Positions 48,480 to 56,422 of a DNA stretch of 57,971 nt are shown in pieces. This stretch comes from CAYUQT01 sp964596165 (GTDB lineage Bacteria > Planctomycetota > Phycisphaerae > UBA1845 > JAFGLZ01). The notes under the pieces are model-generated. The model had not been told where the DNA came from. It saw only the letters and a list, made by a program, of their open reading frames with translations, and made no database searches. The stretch lies in NCBI GenBank assembly GCA_964596165.1, contig CAZQTW010000041.1, positions 1 through 57,971 of the forward strand, read 5' to 3'. The stretch's first letter is position 1. Each line of letters starts with the position of its first letter. Both the position numbers and the translations under genes were made by a program.

Positions 48480-49574
48480 TCATGGTGTTTTCGCGGACTT
48501 CATGAGGTGCTGAAGGTTCAGTTGGGCGCTGAAGCAATTGGGGTCGATTTCGAGAATCCGCTGATTGTGTCGGATTTCGATGTCTCGGATCTGCTCCGCC
48601 GTTCGGGCCGGCGTTTTTGCAGTGCTCGGGCGCGAGGCAAGCCGGGGCAGCACCGACCGCATCAAGAAGTCGGCGACCGCTTCGGCGGCAATGGCGTGTG
48701 CCTGCGGGTTTGGGTGGTCGTCATACGACAGCAGGCATAGGTCGTTGCCGTTTCGGCCGTGGTAAGCCCCCAACAGGTCGAGATAGGGTATTCCGAGGCG
48801 ATCCGCGATCTCGCGGGTTCGGCGATGTACCTCCTCCAAGCGATAGGTCTTGTTCCCTATGTCGCGCAAGTAGGGAAACCGGATGAGGGCGTAGACGGCG
48901 CCACCTTCTTCCACCAGGCGTTTGGTTGCCTCGATTTCGTGCGTGGCAATTCGCCAGGAGAGCTCTCGTTCCTCGGGCGTTGACCCGCCCAGCATGTAGT
49001 CGTCCGAGGGTTTGATGGCCATCCACAGACGAACCGTGCCTTCCACATACTCGACGAGTCGCGAATAGCGGGAGAGCCACGTCCGGTCCGTAATGAGACG
49101 GCCGATTCGTTCGAACTTCTTGTACACATGGAAATCGAGGTCGTTTTCCGCGAGCACTTGGACCACAATGTCGGGGCGTACGATGTCCCTGGCGCGGTTG
49201 TACATGCCCCATTCTTGAATCGGATCGGCTCCGTCGCGCGCGAGGTTGATCACCGTGCACCGGATGGGGCAGCGGGCGGCGAGCAACGTCCCGGCCTGTC
49301 GCACGAAGGTCTCCTCGTCCTTGACCCCCAATCCGTAGGTGAACGAATCGCCCAGAAAGGCAATCCGAATAGCCCCGGGATCCACGGGCAATTGGTCCAG
49401 ACGATCGCGGAGGGCGAGGGGGTTGCCGACATCGTCCGGCTTGACGGCGTGAACCTTTGCCCGCACCACCACCGCGCCGACGACTCGGAAGGCCACCTCC
49501 ACCAGAATGAGGGTTATCAGGATTCCGCCCAGGGCGGCGAGGGCTTTGAATGAACGTGATCGCGATCGCGGCAT
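48480..49574 (-). CDS. Membrane-anchored SGNH/GDSL hydrolase-like protein
   Basis: A 364-residue protein. The N-terminus has one membrane helix (FKALAALGGILITLILVEVAFRV), then the SGNH block I IAFLGDSFTYGLGVKDEET (catalytic serine in GDS), block II-like INLARDGADPIQEW, block III-like VQVLAENDLDFH, and block V DDHPNPQAHAIAAEAV (catalytic Asp and His). The last 60 residues are a basic/charged tail. The start chosen is the ATG at 49574 with GGAG eight bases upstream; an adjacent GTG three codons earlier is possible. SGNH proteins are acyl/acetyl esterases or transferases; here it probably modifies a surface glycan, next to GT39 glycosyltransferases. A TATAAT box stands just upstream. Confidence 0.85.
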   Translation of the reverse strand: MPRSRSRSFKALAALGGILITLILVEVAFRVVGAVVVRAKVHAVKPDDVGNPLALRDRLDQLPVDPGAIRIAFLGDSFTYGLGVKDEETFVRQAGTLLAARCPIRCTVINLARDGADPIQEWGMYNRARDIVRPDIVVQVLAENDLDFHVYKKFERIGRLITDRTWLSRYSRLVEYVEGTVRLWMAIKPSDDYMLGGSTPEERELSWRIATHEIEATKRLVEEGGAVYALIRFPYLRDIGNKTYRLEEVHRRTREIADRLGIPYLDLLGAYHGRNGNDLCLLSYDDHPNPQAHAIAAEAVADFLMRSVLPRLASRPSTAKTPARTAEQIRDIEIRHNQRILEIDPNCFSAQLNLQHLMKSAKTP

Positions 49575-49591
49575 CAGCAACACTCCGTGCG

Positions 49592-49620
49592 ATTATAGGC
49601 CCGGCGTCTCGGGCGAACAA
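49592..49620 (-). promoter_or_regulatory. Sigma70-type promoter of the SGNH gene
   Basis: On the minus strand, TTGTTC (49620-49615), a 17-base spacer and TATAAT (49597-49592) lie just upstream of the ATG. The leader would be only about 10 bases, with the GGAG site at its 5' end. The -35 match is weak but the -10 is perfect. Confidence 0.45.
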
Positions 49621-49699
49621 GATCGTGTCCTTGCGCCGTTCTTTTTCCGTGCGCGCTTGGCGCCTTCCCGTCCGATTCGCCGGCTCATCTGTCGTCACC

Positions 49700-49728
49700 T
49701 TGACCCATGTATTCCGCCTTCGTAGAAT
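49700..49728 (+). promoter_or_regulatory. Sigma70-type promoter of the first GT39 gene
   Basis: TTGACC (49700-49705), a 17-base spacer and TAGAAT (49723-49728) form a good pair. Transcription would start near 49735, about 63 bases before the ATG at 49798. It is divergent from the SGNH promoter within the same 223-base gap. Confidence 0.55.
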
Positions 49729-49797
49729 GAGCCTGCGCGCCGGACGTCCTCGACGGTTTCCATTGTCGGCTTCCGATCGCGCGAATGCGAACGCTTG

Positions 49798-52008
49798 ATG
49801 CCACCAGCCCGCACTGAGAAGCCTCACAAGCTGCCCGTTCCTCTGTCCGGCCTGATCTACGCGCTGTCGCTCGGAATCCGACTCGTTTTTCTGATCCAGG
49901 CCGTTGACAATCCCATGATGCGATTTCCGTTGGTCGACGAGCGGATCAACTGGGAAACGGCACAATGGGTTCTGGACGGGCACGCGCAACCTATCCCCTA
50001 CTTGCGCCCGCCGGGCCACGTATACGCGTTGGCTGGGCTGATGAGCCTGATCGGTCGCGATCCTTTCAACATTCGGGTGGCTCAGGTTTTCCTCGACGCC
50101 CTTTCGCCGGTCTTGATCTTCCTGATCGCCGTCAGGATCTTCGGGCGTGCGGCGGGCCTACTGGCGGGAGTGGTTGCCTCGGCGTATTGGATATGCGTCT
50201 TCTATTCCTGCCAGCTTCTCGATACGTCCATGACCTGCCTGCTGTGTCTGTTCCTGCTATACCTCATGGTTCGACTGCGGGATGAACGGTGGTGGAAATG
50301 GTTGGCCTGCGGTGTCGTTGCGGGCTTCGCCGCATTGGTTCGTCCCAACCTCCTGGTGCTTGCCCCGGCAATCGCAATAGCGATGGTCGGGATGGCCTTG
50401 CTTCGGCGCCGATCGCATCCGGCCACGTTCGATGAAGGGGCGGATGAACGTCGTGTGCGTCTGTCGACAGTGTGGTTGCGATGCGGTTTGCTCTTTTGGG
50501 GTTGTGTCGGAGTGATTGCGCCTGTCACCGTTCGGAACCGGATCGTTTCACACGATTGGCTCCTGATCTCCATGACCGGCGGGGCCAACTTCTGGATGGC
50601 GAACAACCCCGAGTCGGACGCCAGGGAGTTGACGTTTCTGTTGGAGGATGATCCATCGCCGCTTTACGAGTCCAACCCGAGGGAGCCCTGGGAGTGGGAC
50701 CTGTCTTACCGACTCGGTTCGCGCTACGCCAAGAGGAAATTGGGGCCGAACTCACGGTACAGCGAGTGGGACAGGCTGTACTATCGAATGGCTCTTGATT
50801 ACATCCGTCGGCATCCGGGCAAGTTTGCGGGTGATGTATTCAAGCGTCTCTGTTGGACGTTCAACGCCTATGAGTTCGCCAACAACAGGGATCCATACGA
50901 GTTCGTGCGTTTTTCCCCGCTTCTTCACCTGCTTTCCTATGTGCATTGGGGCGTGATTGGTCCGCTGGCACTGACGGGCGCGGCCATGGCCTTTCGTCGA
51001 GGCGGTCCCGGGCGCCGAATTCATGGGCCGATTTATGTGCTGGCGCTGGCGGGAAGTATGATCGCCACAGGCATCTTCTTCGTGATCAATGATCGTTATC
51101 GGTTACCGATGGTGTGCGTGATGATTCCCTTTGTGGGCTACGCCGGCAGCGAACTGGTGGAGATGGTCCGGAACGTTCGTCGGACGGCGAGACCGCCGGC
51201 CTTCTGGGCGGCCTTTCTGGCCGCCCTGCTGGTCTTCTGCAACGCGAACGTTTTCGGTTTTCGTCCGGTGCGCGAACCGGCCTATCTGAAGTGGTTTTAC
51301 GCACGCGCCTGTGAGGAGGTGGGGGAGAAAGAACTGCTACCGGAGGCCATGTCTGCCCTCGGCCGTGAAATGGCCTACGACGCGGACCACAGCCCAAGGC
51401 GGCATTCTCTTTCCGCGCTCATCCGCCGCTATCAGGGTCCCTTCACTGTCCTCGTGCAGTACCACAGGCGGATGGGCAACTGGCAGGAGGTGATCCGCTA
51501 CGGGCAGTACATGCTCCGATATGAACCCTTCGATGCACGAAAAGTTCGCATGTATGAGACGCTGCACGAGTTGCCCGGGGCAAAGCGGTTGCAGATTATC
51601 GAGGAGACCCTCCAAGGCATCTGCAGTGTTGATCTTGGGTCCAATGAGGATTCACTGAAGCAACTCTGTCGCACCTACTTTTCGGAGGCGATGCGCGAGA
51701 CCCTTAGGAGTGCTCGTCCGACAGTCATAGGAGAAGCTCTGGAAAGGCTGAGGACGGTCTTGCTGGAACGCGACCAGGGCATGTTGGGAGAGTTCTACCT
51801 GTCAGTAGGCGGCGGAGCCCGTAATCAAAGACTCCTACTGGAAGCCAAGCGGCTTTTCGAAAGCCTTGCGAAGAAGAATGAGTTGGAGCCGCGCCATCAA
51901 ATCATGCTAGCGGAGACTCAGGAGCGTCTCAGGGCGCTGCAAGTTGACCCAACGTTCAACTCGACGGCTCCTGCGGGGTCTTCTCCTGCATCGAAAGTCA
52001 CACGATGA
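49798..52008 (+). CDS. GT39-type membrane glycosyltransferase (paralog 1)
   Basis: A 736-residue polytopic protein of the ArnT/PMT (GT39) group, transferring sugars from polyprenyl-phosphate donors. The first loop carries the acidic catalytic-type pair in FPLVDERINWETAQWVL. Shared family blocks follow: GRDPFNIRVAQVFLDALSPVL, about nine more helices, NRIVSHDWLLISMTGGANFWMANNP and a helical soluble C-terminal third (about 470-736, TPR-like). The start at ATG 49798 follows a TTG that could also serve. It is the only plus-strand member of four paralogs and lies head to head with the SGNH gene. The acceptor is unknown. Confidence 0.87.
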   Translation: MPPARTEKPHKLPVPLSGLIYALSLGIRLVFLIQAVDNPMMRFPLVDERINWETAQWVLDGHAQPIPYLRPPGHVYALAGLMSLIGRDPFNIRVAQVFLDALSPVLIFLIAVRIFGRAAGLLAGVVASAYWICVFYSCQLLDTSMTCLLCLFLLYLMVRLRDERWWKWLACGVVAGFAALVRPNLLVLAPAIAIAMVGMALLRRRSHPATFDEGADERRVRLSTVWLRCGLLFWGCVGVIAPVTVRNRIVSHDWLLISMTGGANFWMANNPESDARELTFLLEDDPSPLYESNPREPWEWDLSYRLGSRYAKRKLGPNSRYSEWDRLYYRMALDYIRRHPGKFAGDVFKRLCWTFNAYEFANNRDPYEFVRFSPLLHLLSYVHWGVIGPLALTGAAMAFRRGGPGRRIHGPIYVLALAGSMIATGIFFVINDRYRLPMVCVMIPFVGYAGSELVEMVRNVRRTARPPAFWAAFLAALLVFCNANVFGFRPVREPAYLKWFYARACEEVGEKELLPEAMSALGREMAYDADHSPRRHSLSALIRRYQGPFTVLVQYHRRMGNWQEVIRYGQYMLRYEPFDARKVRMYETLHELPGAKRLQIIEETLQGICSVDLGSNEDSLKQLCRTYFSEAMRETLRSARPTVIGEALERLRTVLLERDQGMLGEFYLSVGGGARNQRLLLEAKRLFESLAKKNELEPRHQIMLAETQERLRALQVDPTFNSTAPAGSSPASKVTR

Positions 52009-52177
52009 CAGTGGTGGTAAAGGCGAAGTCCTCCGTGAATCCGTTCGCTGTGTGCTGTTGTCGCTGAGCGGGGGCGAGTTCTTTCCATCGGTGGTGAACG
52101 CGTTGGCGGGCGGCCCGTTGTCTCTGTTGACAGTAGGGTGCTTTGAATCAAGGCCGTAGTGATGACACGGCGCAACT

Positions 52178-54241
52178 TCAGCGTCTCAGTGGGGTACCGC
52201 CGGTTGGTGTTGAAGCAGGTATCGTCGAAGTGGCGGAAGTCACACTCACCCCCATGTCCTGAAGAAGACTTCGTACTCGTGTCCTCATGTTCTGATGGTT
52301 CGGATCGGCTGGATTTTGCAGGCGGACGGTATTAAGCATGCTCAGCGCTTCTGTTAAGGCTGCCTTGTCCATATATATCTCACCGAAGCGGGCAAGACAC
52401 GAGATGACATCTTCTGGATTACACCCGCCTGCATCCCGACGAATCAGGTCTAGGGCCTGGCGTGCTTCATTCTTTCGTCCCGCATCCATGGCCATGTGGC
52501 AGAAGGTCAGTACCAGCAACGGGATGGGTTCCACATCATGGCGTATCATGAGCGAGCCGTAATGAAGGGCTCTGCTCTTGTCACCGAGGCGATAGTAGTG
52601 GACAAAGACCCATCCGATCGGATGGACATGGTCCATCACCGCGGTTTGGGTGAGGCGTCCTGTCTTCAAGTCCTCATCCAGCGCCGCCGACAATCGGTCG
52701 ACGGCCGCCGGGAGGAGGTCGTTTCGTCCGGCCTGTTCGCAAGCGACGGCGAAGGCCATTCGGTGATCGGTGTAGTGCTTCTCCGCATAGCCGAACCAGT
52801 TGACATTCGAAAAGACGGCTAAACCGGCTATCGAGAGAATCGCCAACATGCGATGCGTTGCGGGAATGCCTTTCCGAAAGAACCCAACCAGGCGGACCAG
52901 GCCGTACGCGGCGAAGAGGATCAGCAGTGGAACGATCACGATGCGGAACCGCGCGTTGATGACGAAGAACAGCCCCGGCAGCCAGAGAGAGGCGAGCATG
53001 CCCGTGGTGTAGGCCAACGGTGCCGTCCGGTTCCGTCCGCCGACCGCGAGGGCAAGTCCAAAGACGGCCAGCGGGCATACCACGCCGAAGTGAACGTAGG
53101 ACAGGCACTTGATCAACCTCGAGGCTTCCCTGAACCAGTAGATGTCCGCCTCGTTGGGGTACTCGTGAGCGTTGAGGAAGAAGCAGAACCGCTTGAGCGT
53201 CTTGATCAGGAACTCCCCGGGGTGGTGAAGGATCCATTCCCTGCCGATCCGGCCGAAGTAGGCGTCGATCTCTCCGAATCTGAGCCGACGTCCCATGGCC
53301 TGCTCCGCGTAATACCGCGCGATGCGGTTGCCCAGGCTGATGCTGGTCCAGATGTCGTTCGGTTCAACGGGCGAAACCTTCGGAACACCGTCTTCCATAA
53401 GGATCGGCACGTTCTTGCCGTCGGATCGTGGGCTGTTGGCGATCCAGAGATTCTGTCCGCCATACGCCCCGATCAGGACCCATTCCTTGCCGACGATGCG
53501 ATTTCGGGCGGTCACGGGGGCAATCACAAGGATGCACCCGAGCGCCAGGAGGGCGATTCTTGCCCCCACCGGCCGAAAGTCGACCCACGACCGCCGGCGT
53601 TCTCCCGACAGGCTCGCCCGGACCGGGATGCGCCGCCACGCGATCAGCAGAACGATCAGGGCCAGCAACGGGGCGAACGCAAGGATGCTTGGACGGGAAA
53701 GAGCACCGATTGCGAGAACCATCCCACACAGCGGCCACTTCCACCAGCGTTCGTCGTCCAACCGTACCAGCAGGCAAAGCAGCAGGAGGTATAACGCCGT
53801 TGTCACGGCAGCATCGACCAGAACAACGGAGTAATAGACGAGGGTCCAGAACAGAGCGGTCATGAGGCCGGCGATGATTCCGATTCGCCGGCCGAAGACG
53901 CGATCGCCGATCAGATAGACCAGCATCGGGCTCAAGCCGGACAGGAAGACCTGGATCAGTCGGACCCGCATGGGATCCCTGCCGAACAGCCACGCGACGC
54001 CGCCGACGAACCACATGTACAGCGGGCCCTTGAGATAGACCTCGGGCGGCAACTTGTCGTCGAGGAAGGCCAGGCCGATGTGGTAGGCGGTGTACTCGTC
54101 GATCTGGGGTTTGACGAAGAGTGGCCAGTCTTTTGACTCGTAATAGACCGTGCCCCGGGCGGTCAATGCGACCAGATAGATTACGACGGCGGTCGTCCAC
54201 AGACGCAGTCTGGTCGGACAAGGGTCGGTCCATGCCGACAT
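52178..54241 (-). CDS. GT39-type membrane glycosyltransferase (paralog 2)
   Basis: A 687-residue polytopic protein, the last gene of a minus-strand run of three GT39 paralogs. The first loop has KPQIDEYTAYHIGLAFLD (acidic pair DE), then EVYLKGPLYMWF, GRDPMRVRLIQVFLSGLSPML, SVVLVDAAVTTALYLLLLCLLVRL and NRIVGKEWVLIGAYGGQNLWIANSP. A helical C-terminal soluble region (about 460-687) includes HYYRLGDKSRALHYGSLMI, a TPR-like helix pair. Its start lies 30 bases after the stop of paralog 3. Its end is 169 bases from the end of paralog 1, tail to tail. The overall pattern matches a sugar transferase on lipid-linked substrates. The exact donor and acceptor are unknown. Confidence 0.87.
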   Translation of the reverse strand: MSAWTDPCPTRLRLWTTAVVIYLVALTARGTVYYESKDWPLFVKPQIDEYTAYHIGLAFLDDKLPPEVYLKGPLYMWFVGGVAWLFGRDPMRVRLIQVFLSGLSPMLVYLIGDRVFGRRIGIIAGLMTALFWTLVYYSVVLVDAAVTTALYLLLLCLLVRLDDERWWKWPLCGMVLAIGALSRPSILAFAPLLALIVLLIAWRRIPVRASLSGERRRSWVDFRPVGARIALLALGCILVIAPVTARNRIVGKEWVLIGAYGGQNLWIANSPRSDGKNVPILMEDGVPKVSPVEPNDIWTSISLGNRIARYYAEQAMGRRLRFGEIDAYFGRIGREWILHHPGEFLIKTLKRFCFFLNAHEYPNEADIYWFREASRLIKCLSYVHFGVVCPLAVFGLALAVGGRNRTAPLAYTTGMLASLWLPGLFFVINARFRIVIVPLLILFAAYGLVRLVGFFRKGIPATHRMLAILSIAGLAVFSNVNWFGYAEKHYTDHRMAFAVACEQAGRNDLLPAAVDRLSAALDEDLKTGRLTQTAVMDHVHPIGWVFVHYYRLGDKSRALHYGSLMIRHDVEPIPLLVLTFCHMAMDAGRKNEARQALDLIRRDAGGCNPEDVISCLARFGEIYMDKAALTEALSMLNTVRLQNPADPNHQNMRTRVRSLLQDMGVSVTSATSTIPASTPTGGTPLRR

Positions 54242-54271
54242 ATGGTGTACTCTCCCGGAACCTCTCAGGCC

Positions 54272-56422
54272 TCACAGTCCGGAATGGGTAGTCGTCGCGG
54301 GCTGAGAGTGTGCCTTGCTTGTTGTATTCTGAAGCAGCTCCCGGATCTCGGTCAATGCGTTGTCGAAACGAAGCTCATTCGGACGCAGGTGGGCGGCAAC
54401 CTCATAAAGCTCGCGTGCCCTTCTCAGGGCCTCAGGGTCTGCGAACCTGCGGCCGTACGCGAGGAGGCAATCCGCGGCGTGGTCCGGTCGGACATACTTC
54501 CCCACGGCGTTGGCCATCGCCTCGGCGGCCTCCAGCGATCCCGTGCGATCATTGGTCTCCATGAACATTCTGAAGGCATCCATGCAACCTTCGGCGTCGA
54601 ACCGTTCATTTTTCAGCATGAGTCGAGCGTTGGCCGCGGCCTGGGGCAGGTTGTTCCGCCGACGATAGTATCTGAACAGCCACAACCGTGGGTGGCCGTA
54701 TTTCATTACCAGGCTGGTGTCGCTGGGATACGAGGTATCGCCGCATTCGGCGAGAGCCTTCTCGAAATCCTCGACGGCCTTGGGTAACAAGTCTTCTCGC
54801 CCTGCCTTTTCGCAGGCGTTGATCATGGCCCATTGGAGATGGATCCCGCGGGTGTCCCAGTAGTTGAACCAGTTCCCGTTGCTGAAGACCACCAGGCCCG
54901 CCAAGACGGCACCGATGAGTCCTCGCCGTGTCCAGGTCGCGTCCGATCGGAAGAGGCGGAGGACGTCCAGTAGTCCGAAGGCCGCGAACGGCATGAGGAG
55001 GTGAACGATAGGGACACGGAAGCGAACGTTGATGTGAAACATGGCTGCCGGGAACACGAGGGAGGCCAACATGCCAACGTAATACGCCATCCCCGGGGTG
55101 CGAAACGTCGGCCGGCTCAAGGAAAGCCACAGGCCCAGCAGGCCGAATGGACAAATGATGCCAAACTGCACCACACTCGTCGCCAGCAGGACTCGGGAGT
55201 TCCAACGGAAATCGTATAGGTTACGGTTGCTCGGGAATTCCATCGTGTTGAAAAGCCATATCAGTCGCCGCGCTGCGTGGCGGGCAAACCAGCCGGGGTT
55301 CTCGCGGATGAAATCCCATCCCATCCGGCCGACGATGTCGGCGAATTCGCCCGGCTTTGGAGCGCGGCCCAGTTTGGTCTCAGCGATGCGATAAGCGGTG
55401 TAGTAGTTCAGACAGCACCGCGCCCAAACCTCGTTGGGGTCCCACGTCGTCGGCTCGACGAACTTGCTGTCGTCTGTGAGCAGCGGCCCGTTCTTGCTAT
55501 CCGAGTAGGGGTTGTTGGCGACGTAGAGGTTCATTCCTCCGTAGGCGCCTAAAAGAACCCACTCGCCGCCGACAAGGCGATTGCGCAGCGTCACGGGCGC
55601 GATCGGCACGCAACAGCCCAAGGTGAAGACAACGACGTTGACGACGGCGGAGCGCCAGGCAGGCAATGGGGTTCGGGGTTCGGGTTTGGAGTCCGGGCCG
55701 GAGGGAGGAGGGCTGACTTCCGGGCCCGGTTCCTCATGGGCGGGCCGCCCTCTCCCCGGCGATGTGCGATGCCCGATATCCGGTACCGGCTGTCCCGTGC
55801 CGCGTCCCTTGCGCCATGTGACGATGAACGACATCACCGCCAGGATCGGCGCGAACATGAGGATGTTCGGGCGTGTGATCGCGCCCAGGCCAAGCACCAG
55901 GCCGCAGAGCACCCATTTGGACCTTCTCTTGTCATCCAGGGTCAGCAGAAGCCAGGCCAACAACATGTGAAACAGACACGCCAAGCCGGTGTCCAGCAAC
56001 TCGACCGAGAAATACAGGAAGGTCCAGAAGAACGACGCGACCACCCCGGCGACAACACCGACAGACGTTCCGAACAGTCGTCGCCCGATTAGGAAGGTCA
56101 ACACGGGCGTGAGGCTTGTCAGAAAGACCTGTACCAATCGGGCGTTGAAGGGGTCTGCCCCCGCCATCGCGTAGATCCCGGCAAGGAAGTAGGAGTAGAA
56201 AGGGGCCTTGTAGTAGGTCGTCGGCCGAAGACCTTGGAGGATTGCCAGGGCGAATTCGTGATTGCCTCGCATATCCAGGACGGTGCACTGCGCGACAGTG
56301 GGAAGATCCTTGAGCTCCATCAATACGGCCAGCCGCAGGCCGAGCGACAGGAGGTAGATGGCGACGCCGATCCGAATGGAACGGTTTCGTGGTATCGTCG
56401 TGCATCGCTGCCAGACGCTCAT
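54272..56422 (-). CDS. GT39-type membrane glycosyltransferase (paralog 3)
   Basis: A 716-residue polytopic protein. The first loop reads CTVLDMRGNHEFALAILQG, keeping one acidic residue of the pair but having DM where paralogs 1 and 2 have DE. TYYKAPFYSYFLAGIYAM, GADPFNARLVQVFLTSLTPVLTFLIGRRLFG, KWVLCGLVLGLGAITRPNI and NRLVGGEWVLLGAYGGMNLYVANNP are shared family blocks. A hydrophilic insertion of about 50 residues (GQPVPDIGHRTSPGRGRP to LPAWR) interrupts the middle helices. The C-terminal third is helical and TPR-like (RYYRRRNNLPQAAANARLML). The ATG overlaps the stop of paralog 4 as ATGA; paralog 2 follows after 30 bases, so these are one operon. Confidence 0.87.
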   Translation of the reverse strand: MSVWQRCTTIPRNRSIRIGVAIYLLSLGLRLAVLMELKDLPTVAQCTVLDMRGNHEFALAILQGLRPTTYYKAPFYSYFLAGIYAMAGADPFNARLVQVFLTSLTPVLTFLIGRRLFGTSVGVVAGVVASFFWTFLYFSVELLDTGLACLFHMLLAWLLLTLDDKRRSKWVLCGLVLGLGAITRPNILMFAPILAVMSFIVTWRKGRGTGQPVPDIGHRTSPGRGRPAHEEPGPEVSPPPSGPDSKPEPRTPLPAWRSAVVNVVVFTLGCCVPIAPVTLRNRLVGGEWVLLGAYGGMNLYVANNPYSDSKNGPLLTDDSKFVEPTTWDPNEVWARCCLNYYTAYRIAETKLGRAPKPGEFADIVGRMGWDFIRENPGWFARHAARRLIWLFNTMEFPSNRNLYDFRWNSRVLLATSVVQFGIICPFGLLGLWLSLSRPTFRTPGMAYYVGMLASLVFPAAMFHINVRFRVPIVHLLMPFAAFGLLDVLRLFRSDATWTRRGLIGAVLAGLVVFSNGNWFNYWDTRGIHLQWAMINACEKAGREDLLPKAVEDFEKALAECGDTSYPSDTSLVMKYGHPRLWLFRYYRRRNNLPQAAANARLMLKNERFDAEGCMDAFRMFMETNDRTGSLEAAEAMANAVGKYVRPDHAADCLLAYGRRFADPEALRRARELYEVAAHLRPNELRFDNALTEIRELLQNTTSKAHSQPATTTHSGL

